Source of the DNA: Planctomycetota bacterium
GTDB taxonomy: Bacteria > Planctomycetota > Planctomycetia > Pirellulales > Pirellulaceae
DNA: 64,000 nucleotides
Direction of reading: 5' to 3'
Assembly (NCBI GenBank): GCA_016872725.1
Contig: VGZC01000021.1
Coordinates: forward strand, 1 to 64,000
The notes under the pieces were generated by a model that was not told the DNA's origin, searched no databases, and saw nothing but the letters and a program-made list of their open reading frames with translations. Within the stretch, counting starts at the first letter, position 1, and each line of letters starts with the position of its first letter. Both the position numbers and the translations under genes were made by a program. This document shows positions 27,387 to 36,677 of this stretch, piece after piece.

Positions 27387-30300
27387 CTAGAAACGGAACT
27401 TCGGATTGCGGGGAATTCCGTACGAAAGAGGTCCGCCGTCTTGATCGTCGAGCTTCGTGTCGACGATCCCCATGATACCGAAGATACCACCTCCCGTCCC
27501 CGAAGGCTCCTCCTTCAGCCAGGAGTCCCTATTCTGGGTCAGCTTCCTCAAGACGGGCCATAACTTGAGCAACTCGTAGAACGTAATTCCGCCGATCCCA
27601 AGCGTGTGATTCCAACTCCTATTGCGGCTCGCGCGCTGTAGCGATTCCATATTGCCCGCATGATCGGTTGGATCGCCGCCAAACGGCCCGAACGCGCGTC
27701 CCACGAAATAGTACTCGATGTCTCGAAGCAAATAACCGCCGCCTTCCCAATAGCCATAGTACCCCCCCACCGCCGCTTTGCGATCTTCCCGCGAGTCATT
27801 TGCCTTGCGTCGCGCATCGTAGAGGTAGTCGATCCGCATCAGATCGTTTACGTTCTTGCGCCGAATGATCGAGAACGGCTTGCCAAGGAGCCTCCTCCCC
27901 TTGTCGGCGTCCTGGATAGCCGATTGCATCGCTTGAATCGCACCCGCCTGAACCTCCTTCGAGTACGCCATTCGCTCCTTCCAACTCCACGCGACTCCAG
28001 GCGCCGTGGACTCCGCCCACAGGATGCCCATCAATACGGTCTTTGTCGCGACCGTTGCCACCGTTACGGCTCGTTGCCAGATCGTCGCGCGCAGCGCCGT
28101 GAGATTCACGGTCTGCAGTAGCGGACTTTTTCCGCTTGGGTCGCTGCCGTTCACCGGATCGTCGTGCATATACACATACGGATGCAAGCTCATCGGAATC
28201 GTCGGGACGCCGGGGAATGGATCGGGGCTCAGGAAACGTCCGATCGTCGGGTCGTACCAACGCGCCCGCAGGAACAGGAATCCCAGAGGATCGTACTGTT
28301 CGCCGCCATATTGCAGCTCATTCAAAGTGTTTCCCGAGTCCGCCAGAACGTTGCCGAACGCATCGTAGGTGTAGCGGTCGGCGATCTGACCATTGAGCGC
28401 GAGCAGCAGGCGTGTGTCGCCATGCGCGTCGGGCAGGTAGAGCGACGTGGATCCGCCGCGCGACTGCGCGATGACATTGGCTCCTTGCACAAATCGCGCC
28501 AGGATGACACCACCCGACGTGTATTCCTCGACCACCTGCGCGTTCTCAACCCCCGTGTCGAGCAAATAGCGAGTCTGGACGTCGTCGATCGTCCGCGCGA
28601 CGCGCCGACCTTCGGCGTCGTAGCGATAGGTGAATTGGCGGGTTGTGGCCCCGACCGTCTGGTCGGCTTGGATGAGTCGGTCTTCCGCGTCCCACGTCAT
28701 GAAGACCTGATCGGTGGCATTGGCAATGCGCGACAGCGTGTTCCCCGCTGCGTCGTAGGTGTACCGCGTGACCTCCGCGCCCCGCGTTGCCGTCAGCAAC
28801 CGGTCGTTCGCATCGTATTCGTAGGCCGTCGTTCCGTCCAGGCTGTCGGTCATGGATCGCCGGTTGCCCACGGGATCGTAGACATATGACCGAGTACGAT
28901 CTCCGTTCACGGGGTCGGCGATCGACTCGCCGACGAGTCGGTACAGCGCGTCGTACGCGTACGTCACGACGCGGCCACCACCCTCGTGGATTTGCCGAAC
29001 GCGCCCGGTCGCGTCGAGTTCGTAATCATACGTCGCAAGAACGCCGTCGAGTCCTCGGTCCACGAGTCGAACCAGGCGATCCCGATTGTCGTACGTGCGT
29101 TCCTCTACAACGCCGTTGGGCAAGGTCGTGCGGATGAGACGATTCGCCGAGTCGTATTCGTAGCGGGTCGTGCCAACCGCCGGATCCGCGACCGAGGTCA
29201 AGCGTCCCAGGCTGTCGTACGCGTAGCTCGTCGTGCCCGATGGCGTGACGATCGCCGTCCGCCGACTCGCCGCATCGTAGGCGTACTCAATCCGCCTGCC
29301 GTCCGGCTCGGTCCGCGACGTCAAGCGTCCGCGCGCGTCGTAGTCCATCACCGTGGTTCCAGCGGAATCCACCATGGAAACAAGGCGTCCGGCCGGATCG
29401 TACGCATAGCGAACCGTTGCGCCTCCAGGCAGTTGTTTCTCAACCAGCCAGTCGCGCTCGTTGGAGACATAGCGAATGGTCTCCCCATTGAACGTGACCG
29501 ATTCGGTCACGCGGCCGCCCGCATCGAAAACCGTCTCGGACCGCTGCCCGAGCGGAAGGACGGTTGCCGCGAGCCCACCGGCGATGTCGTACTCGTACCG
29601 CGTCGTGCGCCCATTGGCGTCGGATTGCGAGATACGGTTTCCGCTTTCGTCATACGCGAATGCCGTTCGCTGAACCAAGGCATCCACGACGGCCGTAATC
29701 CGCCCGAGCGCGTCGTACTCGTAGCGGGTTGTTCGTTCGAGCGCGTCGGTCGACGCGATGACGCGCCCCGCCGCATCGTACGCGCGGGATTCCCTCGCGC
29801 CGTCGGCATGGACTGTCTCGATCAAGTTTCCGTTGTCGTCGTACCGATAACGTGTCGCGCGCCCCAGAGGATCAATCGACGCGGTGATTTGCCCCACGGC
29901 ATCGTACTCGGTGCGCCACGAATGGCCGAGCGCGTCGAGGGTCTCAATCCGCCGTCCCGCGGCGTCGTAGGAATACCGCGTGCGGTTACCGAGTTCATCG
30001 GTGGCGGCCACCAGCTCCCCCGCCGCATTGTATTCGTTCGTGGTCCGCGGATTGTCGGTCAAGTCGCCGGGGGTCGAGTCGGGAAAGATGGTCTCGAGCA
30101 ATCGACCGATCGCGTCGTACCGATAGACGGTCGTGCGACCGCTCGCATCGGTTTCCGAAATCATGCGTCCGAGCGCATCGTGGACATGGCGTTCGCGGGG
30201 ATTGTCCGAATCATCCAGGGGCGTCGCGTCCGGATGCACGATCTCATCGAGTTGTCCCGCGCTGGAATACACAAAGGCCTTGGTGTGTCCCAGTGCGTCC

Positions 30301-33300
30301 GTCGCGGCGACGACGCGCCCGAGCGAATCGAAACCGGTCGTCTCCGTGGCTCCGGTCGACGACGTGACCGACGTGACATCGCCGCGCGCGTTATACGCGG
30401 CCGTCCACGTTTGGGTCACCTGCCCCGCGGGTCCGGTGCGCGTTGTGCCGATCGTCGTGGGCAGACCGTTGGTGTCATACGTGAATGTCCGGCGCTGTCC
30501 CGACGCGTCCACCGTGGCCAAGAGATGGCCCTCGGCGTCACCTTCATAACGCGTCGTGTTTCCGAGCGGATCGATCGCCTCACTGGGTTGCCCGAAACGA
30601 TCGTACGCGAATCGCTGCGTATTCCCGGACGCGTCCTCGATACCGATCGAATTGCCGTTCGCGTCGTACGCGTAGTGTGTCACACGTCCAAGTGCGTCGC
30701 TCCGCGCGAGCAGATTCCCGCTTGAGTCGAACGACTTGCGATTCACGCCTCCCAGGGGATCCGTTTCCTCCGCGATGTTCCCGAATCCGTCGTAGGCGTA
30801 CCGCGTTGTCCGGCCCAGCGCGTCGGTGAACGACAGTACGTTGTTGTCATCATCGAACGTGCGCGTGATCGTTTGTCCGAGCGCGTTCGTCGTGGCGACC
30901 ACGTTTCCCCGATCGTCGTACTGGTGGCTGGTGCGTCCTCCCATCGCGTCGACGACGGTCTGGGTCGAATGCGCCGCATCGTACTGTTGTCCCGTTCGCT
31001 GGCCGTCCGCATTCACAATCCCGATCAACCGTCCCTGCGCGTCGTATTCGTTCCGAATCGCGGGGCGTCCGAGCGGATCGACGATCTGCTCGAGATAGTG
31101 TGCGGGCTGTGTCCGATATTGGAACGACGTTGCGTGATCCTCCGGATCCCGCACGGCGACCAGGTCCCCTCGCACGTCGTATTGGTATTCAACCACACCG
31201 CCTCCCGGATCCGTGATGGCGACGATGCGTCCCCGCGCGTCCCGCTCGAAGGCGACCCGCCCGCCCGCCGAACTCGTGATGCCATCGCTCACGAATGCGA
31301 GATACGCACCGTTGCGATCGGTGATCGTCGCGACCTGCCGCGTTTCCGCGTCGATCCGATAGGTCGCGCCCTCTTTCGTCGTCAGGAGGAACCGGCCGCC
31401 GAACGCCGAGTCCTTCGGGTTGTACGGGAACCCGCCGCCGAACTGGAAATACTCGCGGCCGACCTTGGTCAACTGGTAGCGCGGCACGGTGAGCCGGCTC
31501 GTCACGCCCTTGTCGGGCACGAACGACGGCACGAAATAGACGCTGCGAAGCCCGTTACCCGGTACGTACTCGGGCGGCACGTCCTGTTCCCGCTGATACG
31601 GGTCGAACAGGCCGACCGCTTTGGGACGGAACGTAAAGCCCTCGCGGGCGCCGCCCGGCAACGTGACGTAGACCCGCGTGCCGTCGCGGAACGGCGCGTA
31701 CAATCCGTACGCTTCGTCCACCCCCGTTCCGACGCTCGTCCGCAGGTCCACGTCGCGATATTCAAGCCGCCACCCGAACCCCAATTCACCGTCGAGACCC
31801 GACCGCAGGGTATCGTACGTTCGCACGATCGAGATCGGGATCCCCGCAAGGGGCAACGCGAGATCGGTGAACGACAGCGTGAAATTCCCGAGCTTCAACG
31901 CTCCGGCCACGTTCACGAGGATCTCGGTCGAGGCGCTCAGGCCGCCCGTGTTCGTCGCCGTCAACCGCAAGCGATACGTGTCGTTCTGAAGGAGGGTCGG
32001 ATCCAACTTGCCCAGAAGACCACCGGCGATCGGCTGCGCGCCGTTCGCGATCTCTCGGAATTCACCTTCCTCCATAGGAGCGACTTCGAGCGACCACGAC
32101 ACCAGATTCGCGTCCTCGACGGTACCCAGGACGTCGGTCGGCGAGGTGACGGTTATTCCGTCCGTCGGACTATGCAGCTCGACGAACGGCGCCTCGGTCA
32201 CCGTGGGATCGATGACCAGGATCGTGACGTTCCGTTCACCCGCGTTGCCCGCCGCGTCGATCGCGGTCGCGACCGCCTCGACGTTGCCGATCCAATTCAT
32301 CCGCACGGTTCCGCGGCCATTGCCGTCGAGCGGTACGGCGAGTTCTCCGACGATCAACCGCAGCGACTCGACGCGCACGTTGTCCGACGCACTCACCAGG
32401 AACGGCACGTCGTCGCCGAACAGCGCGGGGTTCGAACCCACCTGGAGCGCGACGCGCGGAGCCGACGTGTCCGCGTCGACCGCCAGAGTCCAGGACTGGG
32501 GAACGTCGCCGCCGCGCCCGTCCGAGACCATCACGCGCACCGCATGCGAACCGATGTCCGCGGCCGACGTCGGCCACGTCAGTCGGCCCACCCCATCGAT
32601 CGACATCCCGGCGGGTCCTTGCTCGATCCGGAACGCGAGCGGGTCCCCGTTGGGATCGTTTGCGCGCAGGTCGTAACGGTACGTCGCGCCCGCCACCGAC
32701 GTGGTCGCCGGCGTCGACACGATCGCCGGAGGTTGATTCACGTCGCGCGCCAGGACCTCGAACGACTGTTCCGCCTCGCCGCCTCGAAGGTCGCCGACAA
32801 GCACGGTCACGCGTCCGTTGCCCGTTTGCGTCGGCGTCCAACGCACGCGACCGGTGAATTCGTCGATCGTCATGCCGGTCGGCGCCTCGAGCAGCGCGAA
32901 GCGCGGCGCGTCGCCGTCGGCGTCGGTCGCCGTGACCAGGTACTCGTACGGCCGACCGATCGTCGCCTCGACGATCGGTCGCGAACGGATTTCCGGCGGA
33001 TGATTGGGAGGCAAGGGCGCGACGATCACCGAGAACGGCTGATCGGCCGCCGCGCCGCGATCGTCGGTGACACGCACGACCACGTCGACCGAACCCGACT
33101 CGGCATCGGTCGGCGTCCATCGCATCACACCCGCCGCGTCGATCCGCATGTCGCCCGATCCGACAAGCAGGGCGAACGCGAGCGGGCCGCCCTCGGGATC
33201 GCGCGCCCGCACGGCGTATTCGTACGGTTGATCCGCCGCGGCGTTCGTCGGCGGACTGGAAAGGATCCTCGGCGGGAGATTCGCGCCGCGCGCCGTGACC

Positions 33301-36300
33301 TCGAACTCCTGCGTGACCGACGCCCCCAACGTGTCCATCGCCCGAACGACGACCGTGTGCGGGCCAAGTTGTTCGGCCGTCGGTGTCCAACGCAACGCGC
33401 CGCGGAGCGCGTCGATCGACATGCCGCGCGGGAATTGGTCGAGCGAGTACGCGATCGGATCCCCGTCCGGATCGGATGCGATCAGGTCGTACGCGAAATC
33501 CCGGCCAACCGTCGCGGCGTTCGGCGGAGTCGATTCGATTACCGGCGCGCCGTTCCGGTTCGCGCTGATCACCGACACGACGAACGATTGGATCGCGGTC
33601 CCTCCCCGCCCGTCGTCGACGCGTACGCGTACGTCATGATCCCCGAATTGCCACGTCGAAGGCGTCCATTCCAGCAATCCACCGGCCGATACGACCATTC
33701 CCGCGGGCCCCGCGTCAAGGCTGAATTGCAGCGGATCGCCGTTGGGGTCGGTCGCCTGGATGCCATAGAAATAGGAAGTCCCGAGCCGCGCCGATCGCCG
33801 AGGCATCGACGTGATCACCGGATCCTCGTTGGGAAGACTCTCGATGACCACGAGTTCAAACGCCTGGCTTTGGCCCGATCCGAACGAGTCGACGGCGAGC
33901 ACGGTGACGGGAACCGGACCGAGGGCCGAGGGAACCCAGGTCAGCGACCCGGTGAGCGGATCGACTCCCATTCCGACCGGACCGTTCACGAGCGAATACG
34001 CGATCGGGTCAAGTTCGGGGTCCTGCGCGCGGATCGCATACTGATACGCGCGCCCAAGCTCCGCGACCAAGGCCGGTTGGGACGTGATGACCGCGCCCCC
34101 GTTCATCGGATCGACGCGCACGGTGAGCGGCTGCAAGTCGATTCCGCCCAACCCATCCGAAACGCGCACGATCGCGGAATGCGTGCCGACCTGATCCTCG
34201 CGCGGCGTCCAGAACAGCAAACCGTTCGTTGGATCCACCACCATTCCGCGCGGACGGAGCGGCAAATCGAACGTAAGCCGATCGCCGTCCGCATCGGTGG
34301 CCGCGGCCTGATATCGGTAGACGAATCCGACCTTCCCATGGTCGACCGGAGTGCTCGTGAATTCCGGAGCCGTGTTTTCGATTTCCGCGGGAACGACGAG
34401 CGTGTTGCCGAAATCGACATCGTCCGCGACCATGCCCGCCGCGACGTCGATGGCATGTTCTCCCGACAGCGGCGTGGTCGGCCGCCAGGACGGAACCGCG
34501 ATCGTCGCCGCGAGGCCCGTGCTGTCGTACAGACTGCCATACCATCCCTGGCCGACGGAGAAGTCGATCGTGTCGCCCGCGACGACGGAAAGCTCGAAAT
34601 CGAACGGGACTTGAGCGCCGAAACCGCCCACCGCGCCGCCAGTGATCAAAGCTCCGTTGTGGAGAATGCCCACCTCGGTGGTTGTCGAGTCGAGGCCTTC
34701 AAAGCGGCCCGCGACGCGATACGTTGCCGCGACGAACGCCGTCCATCGCACGACCGCGTTCCGGCCATCGAAGCTCGGATCCAGGTTCAGGACGTCGACC
34801 GGATGCGTGATCGTCGCGTACCGAACCGTATCGTTGGTTCGATTGTGGATCACATGGGATCCGCCCGACGTTGCGCTCCATCCGTCGATCAGCGCGCCGG
34901 TGAACGTCGAATCCGACTTCACGAACGGGGCCGTCATTCCCGCCGTATGACCATAGGTCCAGGCGCCCGCCGGATTCATGTCGATCGAGAAGTCGTTCGC
35001 GGCGTCGTAGGTGAACCGTCGCAGCTCCTCGCGCACGACGTACGAGCCGGGCAATAGATCGGTGAAGGCGTAGGCGCCGTCGGAACCCGTCTCGGTCGAT
35101 CGCTCGCCCGGATCGCGGACTCCATTGTCATTCGCGTCGAGGTAGATCGTCCAACCGGCAAGCGCGCGCTCGGGTCCCGCGTCGGAATCGGCCCAAATGC
35201 CGTCCTCGCTCACGTCATGGAACTTGTGGCCGCGGATTTCACCCGTTGTCACGGTCACGACGTCGAGCGAATACGTTTGCGTATCGCTTCCTCCGCGCCC
35301 GTCGTCGGCGCGGATCGAGACCGCGTGGGTCGACGGCATCTGGTCGGCGGGAATCGCCCATTCCACGCGCCCCGTCGCGGCGTCGATGGTCATGCCCGGA
35401 GGTCCGTCGACAAGCGAATACGCGATCGCATCGCCGTCCGGATCGATCGCGCCCGCGCCGTACGCGTAGCGCGGCATTTCCGAACGCGGCTCGATCACGT
35501 ACAGATTCTCGCCGTACCCCACGAACAACCGGTTCCCGTCGGGGGCGAAGGCCAGGTCGGCGATCGGAGCTCCTGGAGGAACCGTGATGCCTCGCGCGAA
35601 CTCCGAGACCGCGCCGTCGGCCGCGATGCGAAGAACCCGCCCGTCGCCGTTGACGATATAGAGGTCCGAACCCAACGATCCGCCTTGTCCAAACCGGGCC
35701 GCGAGCGGATCGATCGGTTCCGAAACGGGAAAGGGCGTGATTTCGCCGAGCGGCGACACGCGCCACAGCGCGTTGAGTTTCGGATCGGCGACGAACGCGT
35801 AGTCGCCGAACCCGCTCGACGGATCGCCGAACTCGACGTGCAGCGGCAACGCGTCCAACGTCCACGGTCCGCCTTCGGCCACCGTCTCGACCGCGCCGGT
35901 CGGCCGGATCCGTTCGAGGATCGGCGTCTGCGAAGACCACCCCTGGAAGTCCATCACGTACAAGTCGGTTCCGAACGCGCCGCCCTTGCCGAGCGCGACG
36001 CCGAACGGATCTCCGATCGACCGGTTGGGAGCGCCGGTGACGAGCGTCGTCGAAACTCCCGTCGTTCGATCGGTGCTGAAGACGGCGCCTTGATAGCCGG
36101 GCGGATAGTCGCCGTCGGTATGCAACAGGACATCGCCGAACGCTCCCGATGGATCGCCGAGGGCGATGCGTCCGGATGATGCGAGCCCATCCTTGAAGAC
36201 GGTCATCGCGCCGGTCGCGAGGTCGATCCGCCGGATCGACGTGTTCAGATAGGCCCGCACGCCCGAACTGACATAAAGCTGTCCGTCGGACGAAACGGCC

Positions 36301-36677
36301 AAACCCGCGATCTGTTCGCCCGTTCCCATCGCGCGTACGAGCGAGGATTGGAATGCGATGGGGACTTGGATCGGCTGAAACGGCACAACGACTTCGGTAA
36401 CCGGTTCGGTAACGACGAACGGCGCCCGGTTTCCGATCGCTTGCCCAACACGGATCGAATAGTCCTGCCGCGCGGCGCCGCCGTGCCCGTCGGCCACATC
36501 GAGACTCACCGCGTGCTCGCCGATCTGATCGGCGGTCGGAGTCCACTGGACACTCCCCGTCGCGCCGTCGACGGTCATGCCGGCGGGTCCGGCCGCGAGC
36601 GAGAATGCGAGCGTGTCGCCATCCATGTCCTCGGCGAGCGCCGCGTAGACGTATTCGCCAAGAACATTCGCGTCCAC
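27387..36677 (-). CDS. C-terminal part of a giant surface protein: Ig repeats, beta-propeller, SdrD-like domain and RHS/YD repeats
   Basis: The 3096-residue open frame is the continuation of the gene starting at 40598; coding similarity begins at about 36755, before its first ATG. In order (genome positions, descending) it holds an Ig-like repeat ending near 36450 and an NHL-like propeller at about 36340-35480. Next are a second Ig repeat and an SdrD-B-like domain (KFHDVSEDGIWADSDAGPER) near 35230, then a lectin-like domain near 34900-34480. Seven Ig-like repeats at about 34380-32480 share a pattern like AYDLIASDPDGDPIAYSL. An RHS entry segment lies near 31900 and dozens of YD repeats run to about 28350. 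The RHS core (YDPLGFLFLRARWYDPTIGR) and DPSGK end near 28130. The last 245 residues are a tip of lower GC and unknown function. No immunity-like gene follows. It is exported and probably cell-surface. Confidence 0.9.
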   Translation of the reverse strand: MDANVLGEYVYAALAEDMDGDTLAFSLAAGPAGMTVDGATGSVQWTPTADQIGEHAVSLDVADGHGGAARQDYSIRVGQAIGNRAPFVVTEPVTEVVVPFQPIQVPIAFQSSLVRAMGTGEQIAGLAVSSDGQLYVSSGVRAYLNTSIRRIDLATGAMTVFKDGLASSGRIALGDPSGAFGDVLLHTDGDYPPGYQGAVFSTDRTTGVSTTLVTGAPNRSIGDPFGVALGKGGAFGTDLYVMDFQGWSSQTPILERIRPTGAVETVAEGGPWTLDALPLHVEFGDPSSGFGDYAFVADPKLNALWRVSPLGEITPFPVSEPIDPLAARFGQGGSLGSDLYIVNGDGRVLRIAADGAVSEFARGITVPPGAPIADLAFAPDGNRLFVGYGENLYVIEPRSEMPRYAYGAGAIDPDGDAIAYSLVDGPPGMTIDAATGRVEWAIPADQMPSTHAVSIRADDGRGGSDTQTYSLDVVTVTTGEIRGHKFHDVSEDGIWADSDAGPERALAGWTIYLDANDNGVRDPGERSTETGSDGAYAFTDLLPGSYVVREELRRFTYDAANDFSIDMNPAGAWTYGHTAGMTAPFVKSDSTFTGALIDGWSATSGGSHVIHNRTNDTVRYATITHPVDVLNLDPSFDGRNAVVRWTAFVAATYRVAGRFEGLDSTTTEVGILHNGALITGGAVGGFGAQVPFDFELSVVAGDTIDFSVGQGWYGSLYDSTGLAATIAVPSWRPTTPLSGEHAIDVAAGMVADDVDFGNTLVVPAEIENTAPEFTSTPVDHGKVGFVYRYQAAATDADGDRLTFDLPLRPRGMVVDPTNGLLFWTPREDQVGTHSAIVRVSDGLGGIDLQPLTVRVDPMNGGAVITSQPALVAELGRAYQYAIRAQDPELDPIAYSLVNGPVGMGVDPLTGSLTWVPSALGPVPVTVLAVDSFGSGQSQAFELVVIESLPNEDPVITSMPRRSARLGTSYFYGIQATDPNGDPLQFSLDAGPAGMVVSAGGLLEWTPSTWQFGDHDVRVRVDDGRGGTAIQSFVVSVISANRNGAPVIESTPPNAATVGRDFAYDLIASDPDGDPIAYSLDQFPRGMSIDALRGALRWTPTAEQLGPHTVVVRAMDTLGASVTQEFEVTARGANLPPRILSSPPTNAAADQPYEYAVRARDPEGGPLAFALLVGSGDMRIDAAGVMRWTPTDAESGSVDVVVRVTDDRGAAADQPFSVIVAPLPPNHPPEIRSRPIVEATIGRPYEYLVTATDADGDAPRFALLEAPTGMTIDEFTGRVRWTPTQTGNGRVTVLVGDLRGGEAEQSFEVLARDVNQPPAIVSTPATTSVAGATYRYDLRANDPNGDPLAFRIEQGPAGMSIDGVGRLTWPTSAADIGSHAVRVMVSDGRGGDVPQSWTLAVDADTSAPRVALQVGSNPALFGDDVPFLVSASDNVRVESLRLIVGELAVPLDGNGRGTVRMNWIGNVEAVATAIDAAGNAGERNVTILVIDPTVTEAPFVELHSPTDGITVTSPTDVLGTVEDANLVSWSLEVAPMEEGEFREIANGAQPIAGGLLGKLDPTLLQNDTYRLRLTATNTGGLSASTEILVNVAGALKLGNFTLSFTDLALPLAGIPISIVRTYDTLRSGLDGELGFGWRLEYRDVDLRTSVGTGVDEAYGLYAPFRDGTRVYVTLPGGAREGFTFRPKAVGLFDPYQREQDVPPEYVPGNGLRSVYFVPSFVPDKGVTSRLTVPRYQLTKVGREYFQFGGGFPYNPKDSAFGGRFLLTTKEGATYRIDAETRQVATITDRNGAYLAFVSDGITSSAGGRVAFERDARGRIVAITDPGGGVVEYQYDVRGDLVAVRDPEDHATSFQYRTQPAHYLEQIVDPLGRPAIRNEYDAQGRLIGIVNADGQRTGQQYDAAHSTQTVVDAMGGRTSHQYDDRGNVVATTNALGQTITRTFDDDNNVLSFTDALGRTTRYAYDGFGNIAEETDPLGGVNRKSFDSSGNLLARSDALGRVTHYAYDANGNSIGIEDASGNTQRFAYDRFGQPSEAIDPLGNTTRYEGDAEGHLLATVDASGQRRTFTYDTNGLPTTIGTTRTGPAGQVTQTWTAAYNARGDVTSVTSSTGATETTGFDSLGRVVAATDALGHTKAFVYSSAGQLDEIVHPDATPLDDSDNPRERHVHDALGRMISETDASGRTTVYRYDAIGRLLETIFPDSTPGDLTDNPRTTNEYNAAGELVAATDELGNRTRYSYDAAGRRIETLDALGHSWRTEYDAVGQITASIDPLGRATRYRYDDNGNLIETVHADGARESRAYDAAGRVIASTDALERTTRYEYDALGRITAVVDALVQRTAFAYDESGNRISQSDANGRTTRYEYDIAGGLAATVLPLGQRSETVFDAGGRVTESVTFNGETIRYVSNERDWLVEKQLPGGATVRYAYDPAGRLVSMVDSAGTTVMDYDARGRLTSRTEPDGRRIEYAYDAASRRTAIVTPSGTTSYAYDSLGRLTSVADPAVGTTRYEYDSANRLIRTTLPNGVVEERTYDNRDRLVRLVDRGLDGVLATYDYELDATGRVRQIHEGGGRVVTYAYDALYRLVGESIADPVNGDRTRSYVYDPVGNRRSMTDSLDGTTAYEYDANDRLLTATRGAEVTRYTYDAAGNTLSRIANATDQVFMTWDAEDRLIQADQTVGATTRQFTYRYDAEGRRVARTIDDVQTRYLLDTGVENAQVVEEYTSGGVILARFVQGANVIAQSRGGSTSLYLPDAHGDTRLLLALNGQIADRYTYDAFGNVLADSGNTLNELQYGGEQYDPLGFLFLRARWYDPTIGRFLSPDPFPGVPTIPMSLHPYVYMHDDPVNGSDPSGKSPLLQTVNLTALRATIWQRAVTVATVATKTVLMGILWAESTAPGVAWSWKERMAYSKEVQAGAIQAMQSAIQDADKGRRLLGKPFSIIRRKNVNDLMRIDYLYDARRKANDSREDRKAAVGGYYGYWEGGGYLLRDIEYYFVGRAFGPFGGDPTDHAGNMESLQRASRNRSWNHTLGIGGITFYELLKLWPVLRKLTQNRDSWLKEEPSGTGGGIFGIMGIVDTKLDDQDGGPLSYGIPRNPKFRF

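Noticed and set aside
30873..35057. Plus-strand open frame of 1394 codons inside the giant gene
   Set aside because: It is antisense to Ig and RHS repeats; the length comes from GC-rich codons on the other strand.
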